Program-made: the position numbers and the translations under genes | DNA from: Volvox africanus | Taxonomy: Eukaryota > Chlorophyta > Chlorophyceae > Chlamydomonadales > Volvocaceae | Length of the DNA stretch: 64,000 nt | Reading direction: 5' to 3' | Assembly (NCBI GenBank): GCA_030268105.1 | Contig: BSDZ01000040.1 | Span: forward strand, 186,001-250,000 | Notes under the pieces: model-generated | Told to the model about the DNA's origin: nothing | The model's input: the letters and a program-made list of their open reading frames with translations, nothing else | Database searches by the model: none | Shown: positions 27,969-40,206 of the stretch, piece after piece | How the letters are laid out: the number at the start of each line of letters is the position of its first letter | Numbering within the stretch: the first letter of the stretch is position 1

Positions 27969-30021
27969 TCTTGTCTTCCCAATCTGGTAGCTTTTATTTG
28001 TGAATTATTGGACGACGAGTGTATAGGCCATCGCTCCGGCGTCCCGAAACTTGCAACTTATCATAAAGCCATGATTGACTTTATTTGTATTAAATTACAT
28101 TCGTTTGCGCTTTAGAAAAAAAATGCCGATCCCCTGCATTAAGTGCTATGTAGTGCAGAGAAGTGAGCAGGGCACGGCAGTTGAGCAGTAGCAATCCAGT
28201 TGCCGTGCGTGCCTGCTAGGAAGGGTAAGCCGTACTCCGAGCCCCCGTCCCTTTACAGTGTCATTGCTTACTCCGACAAGAATATTAAGCAGAGCTACTA
28301 CAGTGCAGTAGCTTGTAGAACAGGTATCGCAGACTCACAGACTCATCGAGTTCGGTCCAGGAGGAGAGTACCTGGAGGAGATACGGAAGAATGGTATCTA
28401 AGAATCAATAAGAACCAAGTTCTAGATATAGGTAAAACGACATTTCGACAGCCAGGCGCTCTGCTCATGTGAGGCCTGTTGATGCCCTTCCGTCAGTACT
28501 GCGGACCAAACGGATCATGAAAAGGTTGTCAGCGGCTGAAAGCTCAATTCAACATCAGCTGCATTTTCTGGCAGCGAGGAATGGGCCAACATGCCCTTTC
28601 CAGGACGGCGGCGTGCGCGAGTCACTCCCCCCTTACAACAGCCCCCATCAGCCAGCTATCCAGGTCCATGTGCGCCTGTCTATCATACCCCAAATACGGG
28701 TAGTCGGTGCTAGACCGTGCTAGGTCATCATGAAATGCTGCCTGGTAACACGCTTTATTATGACATACTGTGTCGTACCATCATATCGCCATAATCCCAA
28801 AGGCTCTGATGGCCATGACCCCGAAACCACACCTCCACCGGCCCGCAGAGGTACGTAGGCAAATGCAAATAATCTGTGTTTTTGGTGATGTCTGCTTATA
28901 TATGGGGTACCCGAATTTTCATAAGCATTCGTTGGCATTACCGGCTTCCCTAAGCTTAAGGATATGGTGTTACCGCCTAGGGGTGTCCCTGCCTAGCCGA
29001 TGGCCGTGACCTCAAGCCATTAACTATGGCTTATAAACGTCGTAAACTATGGCCGTTGCCCTTTTCCCGCTGTCTCCCAGAGAATTTTGTGGCTAGAGGC
29101 CCAATGCCCAATGTAATGTTCCGTGTTGTGCCAGTACACGTCTGCCACAACGGAATGCAGGGTGAGGACCAAGCTGCTGATATGTCCCTCTTATGACTTC
29201 GATGATGGCAGAATTCGCAGCTAAGCATTTGCTTGGAGAGGACGAGTACGCTCCGATATGCTTGCGCTCTGATGCGGCGAGCAAGCAGGAGGGTTGCTAG
29301 GCATACGGAACAGAACCAAGAGGCAGCAGGAAACAGGAGTGTGCTCAAATTTAGGTAGTGATTTTCCTTGCATCTCCCCCTTCTTGTTCACTGTTACTTT
29401 GGTGTGGAATAGCACCGTCCAGTGGGCCATGGGACGGTCAAACGAGTAAGTATCGCTTGGCAAGTGAAAGGGAAAGAAGCAATGCCGGAGCCACAGAAAC
29501 GTTACAGATACAGATGAATTCCCTGCTTTAGCTGTCCAAGGGCGATAAGAGATGCTAGCTAGGCGATAAAGTTTGCGATCTTTGTGCAGATTTCCGGCCT
29601 ACGACTCAGACCTGAGAGTATTAGCTGAGGACTTTAGGTAAAGCTTCATGAATTTTTAAGTTGCTACAGAACTGAATGGATTTGCAAGTCGATCATGAAC
29701 TCTGGACCGTTGATGAAATTACGAGTCTACGGAGGATAGGGATGAGCAGTGGCAAGGGCGGCCTCCTAACGCCTGGGGCGGCTAATGTAGTATGTTGTTC
29801 TTTAACATTGCCTTTAAGCGATAACTTGCATGTTACAAGTTTATCATTCAACTCTCTGCATAAATAAGCTGTCAAAAAGCCCTTGCCCTGCTTAGGTGCT
29901 GTAACAGACTCGAACGTCCATCATTTGTATTCGTGCTTTGGCAGCTAGTACTTCCCTGGTTGAAAAAGGCGCATATCAGAGGGGAAGGCTGGATTCCCCA
30001 GCCTAATATTCCCTCTCGGTC
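27969..30021. promoter_or_regulatory. Divergent intergenic region between the transporter and the CUE gene
   Basis: This 2.05 kb stretch should hold the promoters of both flanking genes. I recognise no gene. Several short ORFs (28200-28472 and 28469-28723 on plus, 29031-29348 on minus) show no family features or plausible splice partners. Confidence 0.4.
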
Positions 30022-32803
30022 ATGTCGGTTTTGTCGGTGCCCTCTCCTGTCCTGGCGAAGCGGCATTTTGACGAGGGTGACGCCGGCGATAATTTCGACC
30101 GGCAGCTCAGCGGCAAGCGGTCCCGTCAGCATTACAGTCCGGCATCTGCGCGTTGTGTGCAGTTTGCGGCCGGCGGCCTGCATGCTGTGCCGCCGACCAC
30201 TCTGTCAGCGCTGCTGGCTTTATTTCCTGGAATGGATGAAAGGGTGAGACCACTGACTGCCCGACTGAAGTCGTGAAAGTGCGCCTCGAATCTATTCAGT
30301 CGCGATGCGCGATCCTCTTACATCATGTCTTACCGCCTCGCAAAACACGCAGAGTGTCTCGGCCGTGCTGTCGGAGTGCGGTAACAATATAGATGCTGCA
30401 ATCCGACGTCTTGGAGAGCTGCGACTTTCGGTGGTTGAGGACACCCAAGCCAATGTCGGCGCGCAATCGTCGACGCCCGGGGCAACCGCAGGCCTTCAGC
30501 GTCCGGATGGTGAGAGCATGCGGAGGTCCTGTTTTCGGTGCTTCTGCGACCAAGGTGTCGGTGCTTAACTTTCTTACAACAAAAGAGCTTTCTTTTGTTG
30601 CATTGGCTACAGTATTACATCACTCGCTGAGTGCATATACATCGCAATACATCGCAAAGCCCTGGCTACGTAAGAAAACGGTTTCGCGACGTTGCACAGC
30701 ATCTTAACATAGCATGGTCTCTGCTGTTCCGCCTTCGGCAGACGAGTCCGCCAATCTTCCTGGGACCTCCAACGCCGCTGCCGCTGCCGCTGCCACCGCC
30801 AACTCTGGTGTCGCCTCCGGCGGCGACCTCTTGTCGGCGGGAGGGCCAGTGACAGCGGACCAATGGCTTGACCTCTTGGTGGCGGAGATGTCTGCTGCCA
30901 CGGACATGGGCAATGCCAGGCAGCGGGCGGCGGGCTTCCTGAGCCAGTTCGAGTCATTCGTGGGGAGACTGGTTCGACAACAATACCAACAAGTACGAGT
31001 TGGGTCTGGGTGAATCGGTTAAAGGGGTTGGGCTGGGCTGAGCCGGGTTGGTGTGCCTGAGCAACACTGCACCCGGCTGAAACGTTGGTGTTGGGATGCA
31101 CTGGCGCTGGGGTGAAGGGCTCTGGGCTGGACTGCATCGGGATGGGTGCGACCACCAGGGAAGCTGACCACCATCAGGGAATAGGATCAGGAAATGACGC
31201 CTAGGACGCGGGAAGGTGAAGGGTTTGGATGCAGGATGGGTGCGGCACTCGGGTCTAAAGTGATCGGCGATATCAGCCTGACCCCCGGGGGCGGCGCCGG
31301 CTGAATGCAACCAAGCGCGGGGAAGAGCTGATAGCAGACACTCGCACGGGCCATGTGACGCGGGTCGATATTGAACCACCACTATGTTCATTGCGGGGAA
31401 ATGCCGCAACGACGACGATGGAGTTTATGGTAGTGGTAGTGGTGATGATTTGAGGTGGCGGTAGTGGTGATGTCAGCTGCTGCCTAGCCTCGCAGACACT
31501 GGGACGCGGAGCCCGGAGGGACAGCCCCCGAAGCGTAGCGCTATCTCACGTAGCAGCAGCCAGCAGGGGCCGGTACGCGTGTGTCATGGCCGAGGTTTGT
31601 CTGCTGGGTGTCAGCAGTTGGGAGTCGGCAGTATTGGTCAGAATTGTGAAGGAGGAAATTGCTGAGGCGAGTGGGCGCTGACGAATGACGCACGACGAGG
31701 CAGATAGGGGTCTATAGGGTTTGTTATTGGGGTGGTGGGTGTGAGGTTACCGGGTGTGCATTACCGGGGATAGGTTCGGTACCATGGCGGGAGTGCCCCT
31801 CTCTTACGTCTCTCCCGGGCTCTGTCGCCTCTCTGTGTCTCTGCAGGCGGTTGGTGGCGGTGGCTCAGCGGTGGACGGCGGTAACGGAGTGATGGAGGCC
31901 GCTGCCGCTGCCGGCGACAGTGGAGGCGCTGCAGCGGCGGCGGCCACTGCCGCCGGGCTGGCGGCTCGGGCCGCGAAGCTGGCGGAGGAGAACGTCGTGT
32001 TGAAGAAGGCGGTTCAGATCCAGCACCGGCAGCTGCAGGAGAGGGCAGCACAAGACGGGGAGGTGGCCCACCTGCGGGCCCAGCTGGCGCAATGCCAGGA
32101 GCAGGTGAGCTGTGGATGTGCAGGAAGGCGGATGTGCGAATCCTGGTACTGCTGCTGAAGATTAGTTCAAATACTCTCCGTGATGGTCGGGTGATTGGTA
32201 GGAGGCGAATGTGGGCTCGTCCTACAGATATAAGGCCCGTGGCAGATAATCGTAAATTAGGCAGGTAGGTAGATAGGCAGGCAGGAAACCGCTAAAGGCC
32301 GGGAATTGAAGCAGAAAGAAAGCCAAAAGAAGCTGAAGCTGTATTTATGTTTATTAAGGGCCTTGCTGCTGGCGGCGGTGAAACGGTACCGTGTGACATT
32401 GTTGGCTCCGAGTGCCAACTGCACGCTGGCCGCTGGCAGTGTCGTGCCAGTATTAAGACAGGTACTCTAATGAGACCGGGAGGGGGGAGTCGGGGTGCTT
32501 TTACCACCTGGTTTTGCCAACTGGTTTTATCACCTGGTTTTGCCAACTGGTTTTATCACCTGGTTTTGCCAACTGGTTTTATCACCTGGTTTTACCACCT
32601 GGTTTTGCCAACTGGTTTTAGGCCTCTGCTCAGAAGAGGGATATAAACCCCCCGACTCTCTAACCCCTGCGTTGCTTCCTAACGCCCACTCCCAACCGCA
32701 GGTGCGGACCCTTCAGATGAGCAATTATTCACTCACGCTGCACTTGCATAAGGCGACCAACTCGGGGGTGCTGGGGGAGCCGCGAAACCCGGATGTGTTT
32801 TAA
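30022..32803 (+). CDS. Plant-type CUE-domain protein (ubiquitin-binding)
   Basis: Resembles the plant proteins annotated as 'ubiquitin system component Cue'. The biochemical role is not established; CUE domains bind ubiquitin. Exons: 30022-30243, 30353-30509, 30742-30992, 31847-32104, 32702-32803; 990 nt, 329 residues, phases match. The CUE domain is split by intron 1: LSALLALFPGMDER (residues 61-74) then SAVLSECGNNIDAAIRRLGE (to ~99). Exon 3 has WLDLLVAEMSAATDMGNARQ, a conserved helical segment. Exon 4 is a coiled coil (LAEENVVLKKAVQIQHRQLQ, residues ~240-295). The C-terminus LQMSNYSLTLHLHKA ending GEPRNPDVF matches the plant family's terminal signature. Ala/Gly-rich inserts in exons 3 and 4 are lineage-style padding. 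Confidence 0.88.
32505..32625. repeat. CACCTGGTTTT/CCAACTGGTTTT minisatellite
   Basis: About nine alternating ~13 bp half-units (ACCACCTGGTTTTG, CCAACTGGTTTTAT) lie in the last intron of the CUE gene. Each half-unit contains the GTTTT core. Confidence 0.9.
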
Positions 32804-34607
32804 GAGCGCACTCCCCTCCCTGCCGTACTGCCCAGCCGACTCGGCGCGCGTCTCCTGAGTGGGGACCTGGGCTAGTACGGCGATGCGAAGCGCGGCATGG
32901 GCTTGTGCGGCTTGTATTTGTGGCCATGTGATGCTAGCTACTGTATAGTATTGTCTGGTGGACTAGTACGATGGTGATGATGATGGCGATCATAATTGTG
33001 GTGGTGTATGTAGTGGGCTCCGAAGCCATGATGTGGTCTATTTGCTGAAGAGATCATATCACAGAACAAGCTGCCTCACCACAACACTCCTCCCTTACTG
33101 CGTCATCATCCATGTGCACCAATCTTGTTCGAGTGAAGATGTCGGTGGGCAGTTGGGGACGAGGACCTCGTGGCGTGCTGGGGGAGGAGGAGGGGAGGGG
33201 GAGTGCATGGACGTGTACGTGCAGCATACAAGACAGCTTCTGGTGTTGTCCGCTTGCGCACAGCCGCAGTGTAGGTGGTGATGATAGGGGTGGTGGGTGT
33301 GGGGATCAGGACATGAGGTAGGTGGAGGAGGAAGAAGGGAGACGGGAGCTGAAGGAGGAGAAATAGGAGATGGAGGTAATGGAGGACATATAGTTTTACT
33401 ATATACCAGTTGGGTTTTGGGCGCGGAACTTCCTTGTCGAAGAACATTTGGGTACACCGCTCGGCAGTAGTAGTAGCAGTAGCACTATTCGCAGCAAGGT
33501 AGCGGGAAGGGCAAGGGGAGATAAAAGGTGGTAAACATGAAGGACACGCCCTCTGGTCGGGGTGCGGGAGAGTGGGTATGTGCAGGGGTGGCGAAACCCC
33601 GTACGGATGGGTGTGAGGTGGGGCGGGGGGTGGAAGTGGGAGTGGGGGTGTATGTGATTGGGTGTGGGGTCAAATAGAAACTTCTACAGGGCTCCATCAT
33701 GCGGCATCTCTCAGCATTCCCGCACTCATGTTCCCGTTCCTCTTGCATTGATGTCATTTTTTCTCTCCCTCTGGCTCCCCCTCTAGTGTACATATGATGT
33801 GGCCAGAGGGGCTCGGCTGTTTCTTTGTTTTCCGGTTTTGTGGATGTGGTGAGTGTGGGTGGTCGAGTTAACGCAACAAAAAAATTTGATTTGATATGGA
33901 TTGATGAAGCGATGACTACGTGGCAGATACACGCGCTGAAGATCTCTCGCCACTTTAAATACTGATAATAATACTAATGATAACAACAATAAAAGAATGG
34001 TAATAACAACAATCCTGTGGCTGCAAGAAAATAAGGAGGACTTGTGCCCAAAAAGCAGAAAACAATCCGTCGATATAAAAACACGGTCTGCTTATACAGC
34101 ATTGCATAGTTACCTGGGGGATTGGATAAGTGGTTCCCACTATGGAATGTATTCGTAACTAATTGCGGCCTAGCCAACATGAAGAAATGACCCCATCCTC
34201 ATGTGTCGACCTGTCGACTTTTGTCTTACGAAGGGGTTAGGGTTTTAGCACACGCAGCACCTGAACGATTTGGGTTTGGAGCCAAGGGTTGAAGAAATAA
34301 GTCAATGATCATTATACGGGGCATTCCAAAGCTTTTCAAAAGCACTTTAGCCGCCCATTGCCGTGCTAACCAACCAACCAACATGTGTGGCGGCACTTGG
34401 CCGAATACTTTATCTAATTGTGAAAGCTTACGTATTATGGCAAGTGTTTTGGGGTTTCGTTTTACCTCGCTTTAGACTGGCTTGTAAAGGAGCTGAAATT
34501 GCATGCGTTAGTCCTGTAAACTTAACATCTTTCCATGATGTACCCAAGAATGAACTACAACTTATAGTAGTATAGTATGTACATGCGCAAATTGTACTTG
34601 GAAAGGA
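32804..34607. other. Spacer between the CUE and PPIL4 genes
   Basis: This 1.8 kb holds GAT/GGT-rich simple sequence (about 32965-33010), G-rich (GGTGGGTGT) stretches near 33280-33300 and 33610-33660, and an AT-rich segment near 33955-34010. No recognisable gene. The last few hundred bases should include the PPIL4 promoter. Confidence 0.4.
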
Positions 34608-37600
34608 ATGGCTGTGCTTTTGGAAACGAGCAAAGGCGACATCGTCATTGACCTCTTGACAGACGACTGCCCCATAACGACTAAGAACTTTATCAAACTC
34701 TGCAAGTATGTTCCAAGGTTTTCAAAACTTTAGCGGGCTGCACTTTTTTGTCGTTCAAAAACATCTTACACCAGTAATTTCCTCTTGAAAAACTTCTTCA
34801 GGATCAAATACTACAACAACTGCCTCTTTCATAATGTCCAGCGCAATTTCATCATGCAGACGGGGGACCCCACGGGGACTGGCAAGGGCGGCACATCCAT
34901 CTACGGGTACGGCTGACCGGTTGAATCCCTCCCCTCCGAGTCCCCTCTCAGACCCTACACGTCTTTACGTTTTACCTCTCTTAATGGTTCGCTTTCCCTC
35001 TTCTGGGATCTCTCTCTCCACCATAGAAACTTTCTTTATCCTTGCTTTGGTTATTGTGGCCTTCTTTGCACCCACACTCCTCTTAGCCTTCACCTTTTCC
35101 ATAATCCTATGCGTACAAGCCCTTATTCCATACCCCACATGGCCCCGCCACCACACCTCTTCCATCTATCTCCTCCCCGCCCCCGGGGTCATTTCCACCT
35201 GGGCTCTGCCGTACATGTTTTCCGTGCGGCAGGAAGCTGTACGGCGACCAGGCACGGTTTTTTGAGGATGAGATCCGACCGCAGCTAAAGCACATACGGC
35301 GCGGCGTGGTGGGTATGGCATCCCCTGGAGAGGGGCTGAACGCCTCCCAGTTCTATATCACGACGGCGGAGGAGCTGGACAGTTTGGACGGCAAACACAC
35401 CGTTTTTGGACAGGTGGGCGGGTTGAGGGGGAGAGGAGGGCGGGAAGGCCAAACAAACGAGTCCTCCTCTGTCCTGGTACTGCTGTTTACGAGCACAATC
35501 ACTAACCCCGTGGTGGTGGGTTGAGGAGCGGGGGGGAGAGGAGAGGTAGGGAGCAGCAGCAGGGGAGGGGGAGGGGGAGGGGGGCTGGTAGGGAGCAGCA
35601 AGGGACCCATGGGTCACGGGAGCCCAACTGGGGGTGGTGGGGAGGGAAGGGCAAAGAGACAGCTCAGCTGGAGCGCCCCGGTTCGGGTGGGAGTGTGTTA
35701 GCGGGTAGGAAAGGGGGAAGGGGAGGGGAGAAGGGGAGGGGAGAAGGGGAGGGGAGGGGAGCTGGCACGGAGGATGTGACACATCGAGAAAGAGAGAGGG
35801 GGAGAGAGAGAGGTTTGAGGCATCCGAAGATTAAATTTTGCACGTAGGTGGCGGAGGGATGGGACGTGCTTGACGCAATCAACGACGCCTTCGTGGATTC
35901 CGACGGACGGCCTTTCCAGAACATACGGTACGGCATGTACGACATCACGAAACATTACGACCTTACGACTACGGGAAGCATGTTAAACTTCCCAACCCCT
36001 TGCTGTTTCCCCCCACCACCACCACCACCGCACACACACACACAAATATACACACGCCCCTTTTTCGCAGCATCCGTCACACCATCGTTCTTGACGATCC
36101 CTTCCCGGATCCCCCGGAACTGGAGGGCCTTATCCCGCCTGCCTCGCCACCACCAGAATTTGGAGAAGTGAGTTAGAGGGGAAGGATGGGAGAGAGGGGA
36201 AAGGTGTGTGTGGGAAGGGGGGAAGGAGCAATGGGGAAGCGTAGGAGGGGGAAAGAGAGGGATAGGTGGGGAGCATGGGAGGGATGGGAGGGAGAGAGGG
36301 AAAGGCGAATGGACGACACCTGCCGTACAGGTGTTGAGAAACACAGGAGATGGGAGATAGGGCCCGGGTAGCGGAGAAGTTTTGTAGAAGGGAAGATAGG
36401 GAACGTGGGGTTTTGGGCCGCATATCGTTTTGATCACATTCAAATAATTATTGGTTATTGCCTTTCTCCCCTCCCCTTCCTTCCCCCCTTCCCACTCCCA
36501 CTCCACCCACTCCCACTCCCACTCCCTGGACCTGAACCTTGTTTTGACCACAGCCTTGCCCCCTCCACCCTTCTTCACGTGCGGCGGTTTAGGGCGACCG
36601 TTTGGAAGACGACTGGTTGCCTGATCAGGACACTCGTCCCGCAGAGGAGGTGGAGGCGGAGACCCGGAGGGCGGAGGCGCTCCACCGGGCGGTGGTTTTG
36701 GAGATGGTGGGGGACTTGCCTGATGCAGGTGTGTGTGTGTATGTTTGTAAGTGTGTGTATGTGTGTGTGTGTATGTGTATGTGTGTGTGTGTATGTGTAT
36801 GTGTTTGTGTGTGTGTGTAAGAGGATGGGGGGAGGGAGCGGGAGGGAGGAAAAGGGGAGGGAGGAAAGGGGAGGGAGGAAAGGAAGGGAAAGGGGAGGGG
36901 GGCACATGGTCGTAAGACAGGCAGGTGGGTTTCTCGTAATGAAACTCCCGCCATGATGATGTTGATGTAATCCACGCAAGGAGGGAGGGAGGGAAGGTCG
37001 TTATAACCAATTTTGCCGTTATTTCCTCACAGAGGCCAAACCTCCGCCCAACATGCTGTTTGTCTGCAAGCTCAACCCGGTGACGAGCGAGGAGGACCTT
37101 GAAATCATCTTCAGCAGGCGGGTCTGAGTGTGTGTGTGTGTGTGCATGTGTATGTGCGTCTGTGTATGTGTATGTGCGTCTATGTGAGTGTGATCCTCGG
37201 TTACGAAGTTTACTCTTGGCAGTACATTTCTCAAAAAAGTGTATATATATGTATGTATATTTATGAAAAGTGTATATGTATGAGAGAGATATACTGCCAA
37301 GAGTGAGACAGGGTACAGCTCTGTGCTGCTGGACGAGCAAGCGAGGAGTGGGGGAGGGCCGAAGGTCCGAACGAACCTGTCGAGCGATTTGCAGGATATA
37401 TATCTCGAGTAGACGTTGAACCCTGAGGTAGCGGGTTTATTCCAATGGCAGGCGCCGAAGTACGAGTAGTGCAAATAGTATATATAATATTATATAGGTA
37501 TATATATGCATCTTACTCTCACTCATTACACGTCTCACACTGATTGATATGCGATATATTTGCATCGAGTATCCGGATACTGAAGCGCTGCCAGTGGATT

Positions 37601-40206
37601 TATATGTGTTTGTATTTGTATTTGTACGGTATGTGAATGTGTTGTGTATGATCAACAAATACGAAAGGTTTCGGCTCGTCACGTCGTACTCCGCTTGGGA
37701 GAGGGTTGGGACATGTATGTATGTATGTATGTATGTATGTATGTATGTATGTATGTATGTATGTATGTATGCAGGTTCGGCCGCGTTACCTCGTGCGACA
37801 TCATTCGGGATTGGAAGACGGGCGACTCCCTGAACTACGGATTCATCGGGTTTGACACGTAAGCAACGTGCGAACATGCTCTCGTGTACGACATCTGTCC
37901 CATTTACCGACCCATGAGTCCGTCGGTTTCCATATCCCCTCCCCCTTGGACATCGTCCAAAGTGGGAAGCACCTGGATGGCTCGTTCCTACGTTAATCCC
38001 CACCGCTCTGTTGGCATCCTGGCAGTGCCGTCTCCCCTGGAGTCAGGTCAACGCTCCCTGTAATAAATTTTTCTTCTTTTTTTAATAATATTCATTCTGT
38101 TAGTATTGCAAAAACCTAGTTTATTGTCTATATTGACTATAAAAATGTATAATGGGTCCTGTGGTCGGCACTTGCATTCACTCCCGTTTCTCCCTTTCCC
38201 CCCCCCCCCTTTCCCCACCCCCGGTACACATATACACATACACAGATGTACAGATAAACACACGTACACAAATTCAAATGAAAACACACAAACACATACA
38301 CATACACGCACGCCTTCCCCGCCCCATTCCCCGCCCTTCCAGTGATGAGGCATGCGAAGCGGCCTACTTCAAGATGAACAACGCCGTCATCGATGACCGC
38401 CGTGTACGGGTGGACTTTAGTCAATCCGTACACCACCTGTGGAGACAGTTTAAAAGGTCTTGGGATGCGGCTCCTGAGGGAGGGGGGTTGAGAGTTGCCG
38501 CAAAGCGCAGTCTTGTAGACTTGGTGTTCGTGGACCCGGTTGCACGCAGGTCATGCAGGGTGATGTAAGCGGCAGGGAGGATGTGTATGTGTAAGCGTGT
38601 GTGTGCACACAATGGAGGTTTTATTACTCTTCTGTCGTACATCGCCACACGCAGTACAGGTCGCAGATCCACGTTTAATTGTCTTCCTCCGCAATTCCCG
38701 AACACCCTCCACTGCCCGCTTCGCTGCCTCAGGGGGGGCCGAAAGGGCGACGCCAGCCTGGGCCGCCTGGCGGATCAGCACCAGCGACAAGAGGTGGGTG
38801 CGTGTGTGTTTGGGTTCGGGTAGTTGTGAGGGGGTTGGGGCTTCGTTTATTATTCGCTGACAGAGGTGCTGTGCAGGGTTGGGAGGGAAGTGAGGGTGCT
38901 GTGCTAGTGGGTATGGTTGGGGGGAAAGAGGTAACAAAGGTAATGAGGTACGGTCATGTGGAAATCCCTATAGTGGAGCTCTCTCCCTCTCTCCCTGCCT
39001 CCCTCTCTCCCTGCCTCCCTGCCTCCCTCTCTCCCTGCCTCCCTCTCTCCCTGCCTCCTTCTCTCCCTCTCTCCCTGCCTCCCTGCCTCCCTCTCTCCCT
39101 CTCTGCGCCTCTCCCTCTCTCCCTCTCTCCCTCTCTCCCTCTCTCCCTCTCTCCCTCCCTCTTTTCGTTTTCCTAAAAAGCCGCCGCCAAATTGATATTT
39201 CGTTGTCGTCACTCACGCTTGCGGTCGGAGCCCTTTTAGGATTTCAAATATATTGTTTGGTTGGGTCCGTCACCGGTCAGCCTATCGTTCTGTGTGTTTG
39301 TCTGTCGGCCTATTGGTCTGTATGTCTGTCTGTATTTCGCAGCGATCCCGAATTGAACTGAAGAACGATCCACGCGGAAGAGGAGGAGGAGGCCGCGGCG
39401 GCGCCGGCGGGGGCGGCGGTTCACATGATCTCCTGCTTTTCGGTGATGATGACGAAGCGGTGGCGGAAGCGGCAGTTGCAGCAGCGACGGCCGCCGGCGC
39501 GAACAGAGGTGGTGGCGGCCGTGGCGGCAGCGGTGACAAACGCAATCGGCATCGTGGTGATGATGGCGATGATGACGGCGGCGCTGGTGGCGGTGGCGAC
39601 GACCGCCGTCATCATAGGCATCGACACCGTGATGACGAGCCGGGCGGTGGCGGTGGCGGTGGCGGCGGCGGCGCTGGTGGGCGCCGTGATCTGGAAGTTG
39701 GCCGGAGCTTTGCATCCCCCGCCAGACACTCGGATCTAGATCTCGATCCCAGGCGAGGGCGAGATCGGGACGTAGAGTGGGAACGGGAACGGGAACGGAC
39801 CGATCGTTGGGGTCACGGAGGTGGCGGAGGCGGAGGCGGAGGCGGAGGCGGGCGGCACGGTGGTGGCCGAGAGCACGATCAGGAGAGGGATCGAAGCCGA
39901 GAACGAGCCGAGTGGCGCCGGGATCGCGATAAAGATGGCGAAAATGACCCGCGGGTCAGTGGGGTCCGACGCGAGCGTGAGTGGGGCCGGGAGCGCGGTC
40001 GGGGGGAGGAGGTGGCGGCTTATGGCTGGTGGGATAGGGAAAGGGGCAGCGAACGGGGTGGAGAGCGGGGTCCACGCCAGGGAGGGCGCTGGGAGGCGGA
40101 GGAGGCACGAAGTGGACGGGATGATCGAGATCGAGATCGGCGAGTCAAGGACGGCGGGTACGGATACAGCCGTGATGGACGAGATCGGGATCGGGATCGA
40201 CGATGA
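34608..40206 (+). CDS. PPIL4: PPIL4-type cyclophilin: peptidyl-prolyl isomerase domain + RRM + RD/RE-rich tail
   Basis: Nuclear RNA-associated cyclophilin; family members are linked to RNA processing or transcription. Exons: 34608-34705, 34802-34906, 35233-35413, 35848-35927, 36071-36167, 36593-36728, 37033-37117, 37775-37858, 38343-38456, 38733-38793, 39343-40206; 1905 nt, 634 residues, phases match. Cyclophilin domain ~1-165 ([52 protein letters not shown]). The catalytic Arg position of CypA reads Asn (FHNVQRNF), as in the PPIL4 family. RRM ~236-318 ([40 protein letters not shown]). Exon 11 (residues 348-634) is Gly-rich, then Arg/Asp/Glu-rich. Intron 7 must start with GC (37118) to keep FSRFG intact. 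A TGTAA motif at 40551-40555 suits polyadenylation. Confidence 0.93.
35420..35570. repeat. Dispersed repeat copy in PPIL4 intron 3
   Basis: This segment, just inside the 5' end of intron 3, matches 18135-18312 (minus sense) in the CHIP 3' flank, at roughly 85-90% by eye over the shared core. See that entry for the shared phrases. Confidence 0.8.
37212..37304. repeat. 93-nt inverted-repeat element in PPIL4 intron 7
   Basis: Terminal inverted repeats 37212-37232 and 37284-37304 match at about 19 of 21 positions (ACTCTTGGCAGTACATTTCTC against its complement). They enclose an AT-rich interior with TATATG/GTATATG phrases that is itself partly repetitive. It may be a miniature inverted-repeat element or a structured intronic RNA. 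Confidence 0.7.
37712..37772. repeat. (TATG)n microsatellite ending at a splice acceptor
   Basis: Fifteen or so TATG/GTAT tetranucleotides run directly into the 3' splice site of PPIL4 intron 7 (acceptor AG at 37773-37774), replacing the usual pyrimidine tract. Confidence 0.9.
38980..39165. repeat. CTCTCCCTGCCTCC minisatellite
   Basis: Tandem CTCTCCCTCTCC and CTGCCTCC units lie in PPIL4 intron 10. The Arg/Glu/Gly ORFs on the minus strand are artefacts. Confidence 0.9.

Noticed and set aside
35955..37340. 461-residue minus-strand ORF
   Set aside because: It crosses PPIL4 exons and introns in antisense, is made of (CA)n and pyrimidine-tract translation, and has no motif.
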